This document shows positions 22,741 to 33,480 of a stretch of 64,000 nucleotides of DNA, piece after piece. Positions within the stretch are counted from its first letter, which is position 1; every line of letters begins with the position of its first letter. The stretch spans positions 94,879,743 through 94,943,742 of the forward strand of contig NC_134839.1 of assembly GCF_965363235.1 (NCBI RefSeq), read 5' to 3'. Both the position numbers and the translations under genes were made by a program. This DNA comes from Mytilus galloprovincialis. Lineage: Eukaryota > Mollusca > Bivalvia > Mytilida > Mytilidae. Under the pieces are notes generated by a model. That model saw only the letters and a list, made by a program, of their open reading frames with translations, had not been told where the DNA came from and did not search any database.

Positions 22741-24758
22741 AATAATTGTAGTATATCATCGTTCCCAAGTAGTAACTGCGCGAAATCATAAAAGTCAAGT
22801 AACTGTATTGAGAAAATTGTTCTATTCAGTATACTTTGTGAGCCCGGCAGCTTCTCAGCATGAAAATGGGCGGAGTTTTTATTTCAAATTAAATAATCAG
22901 TGCAAGGTTATACATGCAATAAAAATAAAAATAGACATTATTTGAAAAGAATAGACATCAGAAAGGAATAAACATGATCGTATTAATATCTAACTCTAAG
23001 CTATAAGTTGTAGAGGGTTAATACTATTTGTGAAACATTTTGTTAATCTGTAGGGAATGATGGTTTAAGGATGATACTGTTAGTTGACAAAGCATTAATA
23101 AGCAGCTCAAAAGGAACTCTATGATCGCAAACCTGATCTAAAATGCCAAAAGTGAAGAATGATCGCTAACCAACTGATTAAAGCAAAATCAGTGGGTTTG
23201 GTACTCGAAGGACATCGGAATTTTTGAACATTATTTCGAACTTATTTTTCAAAGGCTGAAAGTTTTAGATTTTACCAATCGTCATTACAAATTGCTTTTA
23301 GCAACAAGCATTATAAAGAGGACCTATATAAACGTAAAGAGAGTAATACACAAAGAAGGTGATAAATATAGACATACCTATGCAGCTTGTTCTTATCATT
23401 CAACTGGCACTCAATCATTTTAATAAATAATTGTATTAATACTGAACTAATTGTATCAGAATGATTCTTAACGATTGAAGTTAACGTTCAATCACAACAT
23501 GTTATTCATTTTAGCAAATGATTTTGATATTATCATAGGAGAAGAAAATAATTAGCTATGCTTTTTTCTTGTTTTTAACAAAAACAAGTATTTGAGTTGT
23601 ATTGTATTTGTTTCATTATAACATTATTAAAACAAAGTCGCTTTTTGCCCTTTATATTTCCTTGAGTGACTTTTTTTGTAAAGCTGCACGATTGTCATCA
23701 AGGCATACACTAAGTTTCACACATACTTGAGCAATAAAGTGGAGGAATATTAATATATAATTGTTTGTACACAATATATCAGAAATAATTTTAATAAATA
23801 TAAACACTTTAATACCAAAAATATAATCATATATAAATAGAAATAGAAATAGGATAAAATAATATCATTATAACATACATGTACAAAATGCAGTAATATT
23901 TTGTTCAAATAAGACATGTTTTAAAGTAATGACAAAATTAATAGATTCGTTACATAAACGCATTGTAATCTATTTTACATGACGGAAATACAAATGTATG
24001 AATATTAACATAGTCATAGATTGTCAAAACGTACAAATACAAATAAGGTAAAAAAAAAATCAGATTGTCAAAAGTTACAAATATGATATGTAATAATCCA
24101 CACCTTACACAATATAACTTATTTAGTTCATACTGCTAGTTTGGTACGATGGGATAAAAATAATATTAATTTAAATGCGCAAGAAGGAAATAAAAAAGAA
24201 TACGAAATGATTGGAATTATGTAAATGAGACATTTTCAATCGATCAATACTCGAGTCGTAATATAAAATAATCTTTAGTTATATCACATTTTAATGACAT
24301 ACACATGCATACTGAAAATGATGTCTCGCAACATTCAATTGAAAACGAACTCAAACAATTTCAATAACTGTATCAATTTCTTTTTACCATGTGCGATATG
24401 TTTTAAAGATAAATAACTTGTTTACTATTTTAACACCCCAGAAATAAATAAGGCTGACAGAGATAACCCTACACACATTAATTATCTATATATGTGGTCT
24501 ATATGACATTGAAGAAAAATGTTTTTTTTCGAAAATACCACTGAAAAATATTCCTCATTTGGGTAGGATAAGTCTGATAACATTGAAGCCATCATTTCTA
24601 AATATGCAAAACGTACAAATCAGAAGTCACTTGAATGTCCCTTCATTCTTTTACAGATTAAAAACATATCGATTACTAGTATCTTATTTTTATAAAATTA
24701 CAAATAAAGTGATTTCTAGATACGTCTGTGAATTAGCTTGTTATAACCTGTGTCTATT
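22741..24758. other. Intron/intergenic, no exon assigned
   Basis: This should hold the upstream intron of the 21499-22697 exon and the 3' flank of the next gene. A short candidate on the minus strand near 23389-23370 starts ATG and runs into a TAG/GTATGT donor in the right phase. It is only 22 bases and not signal-peptide-like, so I do not call it. The rest is AT-rich. Confidence 0.35.
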
Positions 24759-27700
24759 TTACTTGCTGTCTTTTGTACTAAAGCTTTTAATAAAACCCGG
24801 AGCCAAATATGTTAACATCGCTTCATTAGGTATGATAATTACAGGATTTGAAGATCTGCTAACGTCATGTGGATACCATTCGCCATGACTAGCATGAGCA
24901 TCTAATGTCTTAGCATTAGAATAAATACTTTTTATTCTAGCCATAATATTGCTGTACAAATTTGCTATATTTGCAGGAATCGCTTTTGTTTTCGTAGCAG
25001 TTGTATCTATATCTTTCATCTTTACTTGTAACCTCTGTGATGTATTCATACCATTTGCTATATTATCGGTTCTCGTTTCGTTCGTGAAGAGAATACTCGA
25101 GTTCAGCAAGTTTGGTTTTGAATGGTTCGTTTCTAGACGACTAGCATTCATGTGGTCCTTCAATTTAGGTTCATAGTTTGTCATATTTTCAACTGATAAA
25201 TGTAGAATTGTACTATTTATATTGTTAATCGCATGTTCACCGGCAGTATTATGTTGTTCGATAATTGAATTCCATCTACTTGGAATGTGTGTCTTTGATA
25301 ACTTATTCTTATTGCCTGCAATGATGCTTGATTTTCCTTCTTCACTCTTAACTTTAACTGTATTCGATATTCCATGTGATATAATTGCTTTCGAAATATC
25401 AAATTTTGGAATGGCATCACCAATATTCTGATAAGCGGATGGAGCATTTGTTACACTATTAGTTTCTGTTGTTACTGTAGTAATTGTATTAAACACTGTC
25501 ATGAGAGGTCGAAAGGAGTCAGTGACTGTGGTTACACTTTGAGCAGTCGGATTTGTAGTAAGCTTGTCTTCTGTTGACAAAATGTTCATTCGCTGTGTTA
25601 CTTTGGTAGTGTCATTCATTGCAGAGTACGGTACTAATGAACTGTCGTTTAAGATTGACAGGTGACCAACATTAGACTCATTATGTTGTTGCGACAATGT
25701 GGCAACAGATTTGTTTAATGAAGATAACATAGTCGTGTTTATTCTTGCTGATTCGCTACCAGTCCCACTTATTTTGAAATTGTTCAAATACGGGGGCATT
25801 TTATTTTCAAATTTGGAAATGTTCACGGAACTTTCAATTGTATTTGACATTGGTCCTGTTATTAAAACATTTGTTTTGTCTACATCCTTTAGTAAATTAT
25901 CACGGAGTGTGATTGTATCTGACTTTTGAAGTCGTAATTTAATGGCATCTGTATTATTGTTGAAAAACACATCCTGAATTTCAGTGACATTTGCTACAAC
26001 AACATGAAGAAGTGAACTTTCATTTCCAGTATCAAAATGCTTTAATGGAACGCTCTGTGTTGTATTCATTTTCAATTGATTTTCTGAATTTGTTTGGTTT
26101 TTCGGTTGTAACGTATCGTCTGTGTTATTACGTATTATTGGAGGTGATAAAACAAACCAACTTGGTTGATTCTTATTTTTCAATTCATCGGTTTTACTTT
26201 TTTGTCCTTCAGAATGTAACAAAGTATTTTCCAACATTGACAGAACGTTCATTTGTCTACCAATACCACTATTAATTGACCCTTTCTTGGGATTATAAGG
26301 CTCTTTCCGGGAAACTGTAAATAAATTTGTCTTTTGTGTCAGTTCTTTACCGTTGAGATTGACCATATGCTTAATTGGCTGATATATTGGCGTGTGTACC
26401 ACGTCATGTTTTGTCTGTTGACCGTAAGTATTGAACGGTTTGCTATTCACTACATATGTCTCACTATTATAAGGTGTAGTAAAATCAACAGATGAAAATG
26501 ATTTATGAATAAATGGTTGTTGAATTTTATCCAAGCGGTTGACATTCTGATTCATGAGGTTTATATAATTGTTCTTAATATCCTTTTGTTGATTATCTTT
26601 GCCTTTTGGTGCATCATTTCTACCATTGTGTCTAAAACTAAATATTGGCATATTTTCAAACAGTTTATTAAGCTGTTCGAGCACTACTTTTCTATGCGCA
26701 TTGATTGAAGTGGCATCTGATATGGTATTTGGATTATCGAAACTATTAGCTGTCGAAACTAGATTTTGAGAAATGTTTTTTGAATTGTGCATCTTGGACA
26801 GTTTCATTTCTCTATTGTTAGGCGAAGGAATAGGAGACAATGGATTTATTCTATGAATGTTAGAATTTATGCTAGGCGCTTGTGTTGACGCATGCACAGA
26901 GTTTGATCTAAAAAAAGTTTGACCGTTATAACTGACCATGCCAGTATGATTAATACTACTTTGTATATCTATTCTACTTATTCCCAACACCGAGGTATCA
27001 GTAATAGTGTTACGCTTGTCTATATCAGCATGCAACGCATTTTTATTACCTTGTGAGAACGCCTGATCAGAAAACACAAATTTTTGCGCATTGTTAGGAT
27101 TGTTAGAAGTCACTACTGTATGATATTGAAAATCAGAACCTTGATTAAGTGGTTGATTCCCATTTGGTGGTGGCTGTCGTTGATTTAGATTTTGTAGGGG
27201 CTGTGGTTGATTCCCATTTAGAGGTGGCTGTCGATTTAGATTTTGTTGGGTCTGTGGTTGATTCCCATTTGGTGGTGGCTGTCGTTGATTTAGATTTTGT
27301 AGGGGCTGTGGTTTATTCCCATTTGGTGGTGGCTGTCGTTGATTAAGATTTTGTTGGGGCTGTGGCTGTCGTTGATTTAAATTTTGTTGGGGCTGTGGCT
27401 GTCGTTGATTCAGATTTTGGTGGTGCTGTGGCTGTCGTTGATTCAGATTTTGTTGGGGCTGTGGTTGATTCACATTTGGTGGTGGCTGTTGTTGATTCAG
27501 AATTTGTTGGGGCTGTGGCTGATTTACATTTGGTGGTGGCTGTCGTTGATTCACATTTGGTTTGGGCTGTGGCTGTCGTTGGTTCACATTTGGTGGGGGT
27601 TGTGGTTGATACACATTTGGTGGTGGTTGTGGTTGATTTGGTTTGGAATATGGTTGCTTTACATTCAATGGTGACTGAGGTTGTTGTTGGTTCAAATATG

Positions 27701-28604
27701 GAGGCGGTCGTGGTTGTTTAAAATTTGGAGGTGGCTGTGGTTGGTTCATATTTGAAGGTGACTGTGGTTGGTTTGCATTAGAACGTGACATAGGAATGTT
27801 TCTATTTGGTAGTGGTTTCGAAGATGTCCTTTGAAACTGTTGATTCGTTTGTCTCATTTTGTGTTGCTGTTGACGCTGATTTATACTGTAGGAATGTGAT
27901 GGTACCGTTTGCATATGCTTTGGTTGTTGATTTCGGTTCATACTAAAAGAATGTGATGGTACCGTCTTCCTGGGCTTTGGTTTTTGATTTTGGTTTATTC
28001 TGTTAGAATGTGAAGGTTCCGTTTTCGACGGACTCTGTTTTTGATTTTGGTTGACACTTTTAGTATGGGACAATTCTGCCTGCCTTGGCCTCGGATTTTG
28101 ATTTTGATTCATACTGTTAGACTGTGGTTGTTTCGTCTGCCTTGGCCGTGGTTGTTGGTTTTGATTCATACTGTTAGAATGAGATGTTTTCGTCTGCCTG
28201 GGCCGTGGCTGTTGGTTTTGATTCATACTGTTAGAATGTGATGGTTTCTTCTGCTTAGTCCGAGGTTGTTGATTAACTTCGTTTGGTTGTGATGGTATAT
28301 TGTTTTTATGTGACATTTGCGGCTGAAAATTTGCTCCATTTTTAGTTGCTGATTTAAATGAAAAACTCTTCATTCCCGGTTTTGAACCAATAACTATTCT
28401 TTGTGGCATATTTGAACCAACATTCCCAGAAATTTGTCTTGGCACATTTGATCTTTCGCTTCTATATATTTGATTTGGTCTATTTGAACTAGCACTAAAT
28501 GAAGCATTATTTTCATTTCTATTTGAATGTTTTTTTGTGTCAAAACGTGCAGAAGAGCAAACTGTTATTAAATATCCTAATATGAGCAGTTGTAAATATT
28601 CCAT
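24759..28604 (-). CDS. Secreted N/Q/P-repeat low-complexity protein
   Basis: A single exon encodes 1281 residues. ATG at 28604-28602 opens a clear signal peptide (MEYLQLLILGYLITVCSSA, then RFDTKK). The start is fixed by a splice site 22 bases upstream of the ATG; the frame is open further only through a GTG. Regions: N/S/R-rich start; 19-residue repeats (SNSMNQNQQPRPRQTK type) at about residues 110-240; Pro/Gln/Asn repeats (NLNQRQPPPNGNQPQ type) at about 285-490; then a long Asn/Ser/Thr-rich part with many NxS/T sequons. The less repetitive C-terminal part contains RWNSIIEQHN (Trp about 1111), a helix-like IARIKSIYSNAK and a hydrophobic tail (GEWYPHD, VIIIPNEAMLTYLAPGF). The only cysteine is in the signal peptide. 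The layout matches the 6481-10359 protein: signal, disordered repeats, glycosylation sites, more ordered tail. A matrix or fibre role is inference. Confidence 0.88.
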   Translation of the reverse strand: MEYLQLLILGYLITVCSSARFDTKKHSNRNENNASFSASSNRPNQIYRSERSNVPRQISGNVGSNMPQRIVIGSKPGMKSFSFKSATKNGANFQPQMSHKNNIPSQPNEVNQQPRTKQKKPSHSNSMNQNQQPRPRQTKTSHSNSMNQNQQPRPRQTKQPQSNSMNQNQNPRPRQAELSHTKSVNQNQKQSPSKTEPSHSNRINQNQKPKPRKTVPSHSFSMNRNQQPKHMQTVPSHSYSINQRQQQHKMRQTNQQFQRTSSKPLPNRNIPMSRSNANQPQSPSNMNQPQPPPNFKQPRPPPYLNQQQPQSPLNVKQPYSKPNQPQPPPNVYQPQPPPNVNQRQPQPKPNVNQRQPPPNVNQPQPQQILNQQQPPPNVNQPQPQQNLNQRQPQHHQNLNQRQPQPQQNLNQRQPQPQQNLNQRQPPPNGNKPQPLQNLNQRQPPPNGNQPQTQQNLNRQPPLNGNQPQPLQNLNQRQPPPNGNQPLNQGSDFQYHTVVTSNNPNNAQKFVFSDQAFSQGNKNALHADIDKRNTITDTSVLGISRIDIQSSINHTGMVSYNGQTFFRSNSVHASTQAPSINSNIHRINPLSPIPSPNNREMKLSKMHNSKNISQNLVSTANSFDNPNTISDATSINAHRKVVLEQLNKLFENMPIFSFRHNGRNDAPKGKDNQQKDIKNNYINLMNQNVNRLDKIQQPFIHKSFSSVDFTTPYNSETYVVNSKPFNTYGQQTKHDVVHTPIYQPIKHMVNLNGKELTQKTNLFTVSRKEPYNPKKGSINSGIGRQMNVLSMLENTLLHSEGQKSKTDELKNKNQPSWFVLSPPIIRNNTDDTLQPKNQTNSENQLKMNTTQSVPLKHFDTGNESSLLHVVVANVTEIQDVFFNNNTDAIKLRLQKSDTITLRDNLLKDVDKTNVLITGPMSNTIESSVNISKFENKMPPYLNNFKISGTGSESARINTTMLSSLNKSVATLSQQHNESNVGHLSILNDSSLVPYSAMNDTTKVTQRMNILSTEDKLTTNPTAQSVTTVTDSFRPLMTVFNTITTVTTETNSVTNAPSAYQNIGDAIPKFDISKAIISHGISNTVKVKSEEGKSSIIAGNKNKLSKTHIPSRWNSIIEQHNTAGEHAINNINSTILHLSVENMTNYEPKLKDHMNASRLETNHSKPNLLNSSILFTNETRTDNIANGMNTSQRLQVKMKDIDTTATKTKAIPANIANLYSNIMARIKSIYSNAKTLDAHASHGEWYPHDVSRSSNPVIIIPNEAMLTYLAPGFIKSFSTKDSK
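27149..28270 (-). repeat. Two in-frame minisatellites in the 1281-aa gene
   Basis: 27149-27770 consists of short units encoding NLNQRQPPPNGNQPQ and variants, with 27-60 bp spacings. 27880-28270 has 57-bp (19-codon) units; for example CGTCTGCC recurs at 28134 and 28191. Both keep the reading frame throughout. Complementary-strand open frames across them (Val/Asp- and Leu/Trp-rich) are shadows. Confidence 0.88.
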
Positions 28605-28625
28605 TGTCACTTTCACAGGAGAGAT

Positions 28626-28628
28626 CTG
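28626..28628 (-). other. 3' splice acceptor before the 24759-28604 exon
   Basis: On the minus strand a pyrimidine-rich tract (TTTTTGTTTTCTTCAG) ends at 28626 and the ATG follows 22 bases later. As in the 6481-10359 gene, an intron interrupts the 5' UTR just before the start codon. Confidence 0.7.
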
Positions 28629-29999
28629 AAGAAAACAAAAATATATAGATTAAAAAATCGTTTAAATGTTTTCGTAGTGAGATTTTCCACCCAAATACCC
28701 CATTTCATACATGACTTCATAGAATAAATAAATAATATCTACCCCACCAAAAAACCCACAGAAATACAACACCCATTAACAGTATAAAATGCAGAGATCA
28801 ATACATTCTAGCCTTGGACAAGTACGATTTAAAATAGTTGGCGAGTTTAAGTTAGAATTAACTTATAAATAGCATTTTTTGTGTATGTTGTTTAAATGCA
28901 TACATCTTAATCATCTTTATGAGTTATTTTAAACCACAAACTATAATTACACATCCAACACTTACAAATACAGTTTCTGAACAGTTAAATATAGATGATT
29001 CAACATTCAACAACAGTCTAGTGTCTTATTTATTCGGGCAATCACACACAAATCTAATATAACTTAAATCTGACCATGTAAATATGAACCTAACGGGCAC
29101 CGTACTGAATGACTGGTGCGTAATGAGTTCTATGCAATTCAACGATATCGATGCATTATACAACAAAGCTTACAAATTCGGGATATTATGCAACCATTTG
29201 TACGATTTTGTGAAGTTTATGTGATGCCGCGTTAACCCCCTAGAAGAACACTGTGAAATTTTATGGAGAAGGAGTTGTAGATACATGGTACAGACTTGCG
29301 AAACAACGGACACAGTTTCTCTTCTATATAATTAAATCCTTACTGAAGAACCAGTTAGGAAAGATTGTCTCTTATTCGGTCTTTCCACTATTCTGTGGAA
29401 AGACATTTTGTATTTGTTCTGATTTTTTTTTCTTCCGCCAGATTTGTAACGTGTCCTGTTTTGTGGTTTCGCAAGATGTCACTTAGAATTTTTACATATG
29501 ATATCGAACAGTTATTGTGCTTTTGAGACTGACCCTGTTTAGTCGAAGACTTTTTATTGTAAGAGTTATCTACCCAAACTCTGTTTTCTTTGTGGTGAGA
29601 TCTCCCACCATAACAGTAAAAGAAAACCGACAAATTTGATTTACCAAATTGCTCGCTATATCCTCAGGATTTTTTTCTCTAGTTTTGACGGAACCAATAC
29701 AAAGACTCTAAATGAGAGTTATTTCCCATAATGCATTTGAAATAAGTGATAGGCACTTGTAAGTTGTAAACAATTAGTGATAGAGACCTACGGTAATTTG
29801 TTTGAGATCCTTTGTTAGAAAAGTTAAAAACTAGATCAAGGTCAAAGGTCAAGGTCAAATTTTCAATTTTGACTTTTTCTTGTTCCTTGATCTCCTCTGT
29901 CACTTTTAAAGATATATATAAAAGAAGTAGTGCAGCAAAATGTTAGCCTTATTGTGATTTAGATCTGATACATTTGGTCTCAAACAATCTAATGATATC
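28629..29999. other. 5' region/intron of the 1281-aa gene, no gene seen
   Basis: Should contain the intron upstream of the coding exon. No upstream exon or promoter element could be identified with confidence. Confidence 0.35.
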
Positions 30000-30700
30000 T
30001 TATCCGAGTTATTGGACCTGAAAAGATTAAATTTAAGGTTAATTGATTATTACTCCAACTTGGTACATGATAACGCCATAGGGTCTTTTACAAACTGTTG
30101 GTTGACATGTGACTTAAACAAATATCAACCGGAAAGGACTTTGAGTAAACTGAAAGTAGCTTTTTTGCTCTTATTGCATGGTAAAGTACCTAGAAACTAA
30201 ATGTTTTTTTGAATATAAAGTAAAGTAAAGTAAAAGTAAAGTAATCTTTATTTAAAGTCGGGTTGCATATATACCTTTTAAACGGACAAGGTGTCAAAAT
30301 GGCGGCACGCAGAGGATTGATACTCGAAATTTAAAATCGATGGTGATCTCTTATCTAGCTAAATAAAACTTTCATATCTATGAATATGCACACATAAACC
30401 TATAATTCGAGACCGGAAGTGAATTTAACTAAACCGAAAGTACCTAATATCTCCCATATTACAGGCTAAAGTATATAGAAAACCATATATTTTGGGAATC
30501 AGTGTAAATAAAGCTATCATGTGAGACCGGAAGTGACATTTTTAAAGCGGAAGTTGACAATTATCTCTCTTATGTCAGGCAAAATATATAAAAAAAACAT
30601 TTATTTATTGAATCAGTTTGAAGAAACATATGCTAAGGCGTCAATAGTGACTTTAAGTAAACTGGAAGTAGCTTCTCATCAATAATTTAGAAAATTGGTA
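30000..30700. repeat. Diverged tandem repeat with CCGGAAGT motif
   Basis: Segments around GAGACCGGAAGTGA, TAAACCGAAAGTA and TATCTCYCATATTACAGGC recur near 30410 and 30520. Partial copies near 30107-30165 and 30650 carry ACTGAAAGTAGCTTTT or ACTGGAAGTAGCTTCT. The period is roughly 110-130 bp. At 30219-30250 a run of AAAGT units is followed by AATCTTTATTTAAAGTCG, which looks like the 3' tail of an antisense non-LTR element. Confidence 0.55.
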
Positions 30701-30714
30701 TGGAAATATAAAAA

Positions 30715-30860
30715 AGAAGATGTGATATGATTGTCAATGAGACAACTATCCACAAAAGACCAAAATAACACAGACATTAACAACTATAGGTCACCGTACG
30801 GCCTTCAACAATGAGCAAAGCCCATACCGCATAGTGAGCTATAAAAGGCCGGCTTTAAAT
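30715..30860 (-). repeat. Dispersed retroelement 3' end, antisense copy
   Basis: Contains ATATGATTGTCAATGAGACA and CGTACGGCCTTCAACAATGA. It is the complement of the end of the sense copy at 33340-33480 (ACTATGCGGTATAG to ATCATACCACATCGTCTT). Related fragments lie at 4500-4650 and around 10480/13305. Confidence 0.75.
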
Positions 30861-32614
30861 GTTCTCTGGACAATTGGTTTTTAATGGATATGATATTTCA
30901 CCCTTAAGCTCGTACAATATTATAATATACTGTTCTGGGTAATAACACGGTACATATAATCAGAAAAGCTCGTTGTCCTCATATTTTACATTACTGAAGT
31001 GGACATTCAATTTAAGTCTCCCATTAGTTAAAACATGACACTTGTCAAATAGTTGCCCTAATGTTCATATCCTTAAACGCTGGCGGAAAAACTAAATCAA
31101 CTTGTTTTTATAAGATTAGCCTTAATTTAAAAGAATACTAGACTATTGAATAAAATAATATGTACTGCTTATCCTTTAAACATTAAAGACGAATACTTGA
31201 ACCAAAATGAAAAAAACGGTGGTTATATTCATATCTGGAAGTAAATATCTTTTTTTATTCATAGTTATATACTTTTAAACGAATTCAAAAGTTTGAGTTT
31301 GGTGTCGGAATCGCAATTTCGGTCATAAATGTCAAATTTGTCAATATCCTGTCTCATATAAGGCCATATATACATGTACATGACAAAGTTATTAAGGCAA
31401 TAAGTAATTACAAGTTATAAAGCTAAACGGACAATACCGTGGATAGATTAATCAAAGTACTGAATTACAGAACATCGGATGACTATAAGTTCTTGTGGAT
31501 GGTCAAAAGCACTTGTCTCAGAAAAAAAAATCACATATATCTTTACCTGAAACAGAGGTGAATGTACAGAGAGTTTTTATTCTGAGACAAGTTCGTGCGT
31601 GGACGATGAATAAATGACAGGAAATTCAATTCAACCGTAATAACTATTATATTGTAGTGATACAAATCAGTATACACTGATTTGTTGTTATATATCATAT
31701 TAAAATAACAGTTACATGTATATATGATTTCCATCTATTTGAATATATCATTCTATTCTACTATTCTAATAATAGTGCAATGCAAGTGCATGGTGGACAC
31801 TTTTCTGTCAACATTCGATTTTCCTAAAAGATTGAATACGAGAAGGCATTCATATTTACTCCACAAAAACAATTACAGAGTTACCGGTCCTTGCCGGTAT
31901 TGTCTCAAAACGTTCTTTGAGATATTCTTCCACTTGCCTTAACACAATTTTTCGGTACGTGTGCATTGATATTATCAATGATTTTTTACTTATATATTTA
32001 CATCTAACTACAAAACATTTTCATATTATTAATTTATGTTGTAAACAAAAATGTTTTTATCAGTATTCATTGAAGAGATGTATTTATATCAAACGATAAG
32101 GAATATTATTTTGCACTCGTTTATGTGCGCGTATTAATCATGTTTAAAGATTGGTTAAAAACCCAAAACTAATTTATATAATGGAAATCTAGGTGATAGC
32201 AATACATCGAAATGACCTAAAGGTCATCGCGATGTAAAAATAATAAAAGAACATCGATGGAAGTCTAAAGATTTAACGATACAAAACCCTTTAACATCGG
32301 GAGGAATTCGTGTGCTCTTAAACAAAACGTACCACAGTATTTACCAGGCAGAAATTTCGTTTAGCTAACGTCATGAAAAAAATCAAGGGTGAATAAAAAA
32401 CCGGAAACACTTACCGATTTCCAGATTATGATTCCTTTTTTTTCTAAGACAAGACGATTCATTTATGCTTTACTCATGAATCATTCAGATATGATAACAG
32501 ACAAATAGACCTATGCTTAATTCTTCAATATATATAAAGATGGATTTGGTTTGGAAGTTTGGTAGTAACTTTTGAAAACTTATTTTAAACATGATAGCAC
32601 AACCTAACTTTTAA
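30861..32614. other. Non-coding, nothing recognised
   Basis: AT-rich sequence with short overlapping open frames on both strands but no coding character. Confidence 0.4.
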
Positions 32615-33480
32615 GCAGATGTTGTTTACCGAGCCCGGAAATTAAGATACTATCCGGGTAAACTTTAAATAAACTTATCCTTAAATGTTACCAATTAAAC
32701 ACTACATACTTTGTTAGATCTTTTAATATTGTTTTATTGATATCAGTACTGATTTTGTTATCAAATCAAACTTACTATTTTTTTTGTGGTTATAATAACA
32801 TTACATTAATTGCTCTACAATCTATCAATACCGTATCTTGGCATTGCACAAGGTCATGTTTTTCTCTGACTGTTTATGGCGTCTTTACACTAAATCCACT
32901 GGATGTTTGATTTGTACTGGTTAATATTTTAGTCCAAGATGCATATTTGTGTTATAAGTTGTTATTGGCTTTAAACAAGTTGTCAGTAACTGTGAGTATT
33001 CTCAGATCTGTGTGTTTTTATTGTGGGGATGTACCCTGTCACGTCCACTTTGTGTTTTTGTAATATATTTCTGCTTAGTATCTTTATAATGAGTTAAGAC
33101 CGATTCAATTTATTTTTATCGTTTTTTCACATGTTGTACTGTATCACCATCGTCCTAAGTTAGAGGAGGGTTGGCACCTTCAAACTAGTTTTACATTGTG
33201 TCCTAAGTCAGGAGCCTGTAGTATAACGGTTTGTTGCTGTTTATTATTTTGGTTTTTTTGTTCATAATTTTTGACATAAATTAGTCCGTTAGTTTTCTCA
33301 TTTAAATTGTTTTACATTTGTTTTACATTTTTTTTTAGTTCGGGGACTTTTACAGCTGACTATGCGGTATAGTTTACTCATTGTTGAAATCTGTACAGTG
33401 ACCTATATTAGTTAATGTCTGTGTCATTTGATCTCTTGTGGTGGGTTGTCTAGTTAGCAATCATACCACATCGTCTTATT
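32615..33480 (+). mobile_element. Penelope-like retroelement 3' region
   Basis: Begins with a broken peptide remnant (DVVYRARK) like that at 5146-5170 and continues with the same non-coding 3' sequence. It ends in the TGACTATGCGGTATAG and ATCATACCACATCGTC words typical of this repeat. Stops break all frames. It is the longer of the two sense copies. Confidence 0.6.

Noticed and set aside
23370..23389. Candidate upstream exon (minus strand, ATG to TAG/GTATGT) for the 21499-22697 gene
   Set aside because: Phase and donor fit, but the coding part is 22 bases without signal-peptide character, so chance is likely.
27149..27721. Plus-strand Val/Asp- and Trp/Leu-rich repetitive frames
   Set aside because: They are complement shadows of the Pro/Gln/Asn repeats in the 24759-28604 gene.
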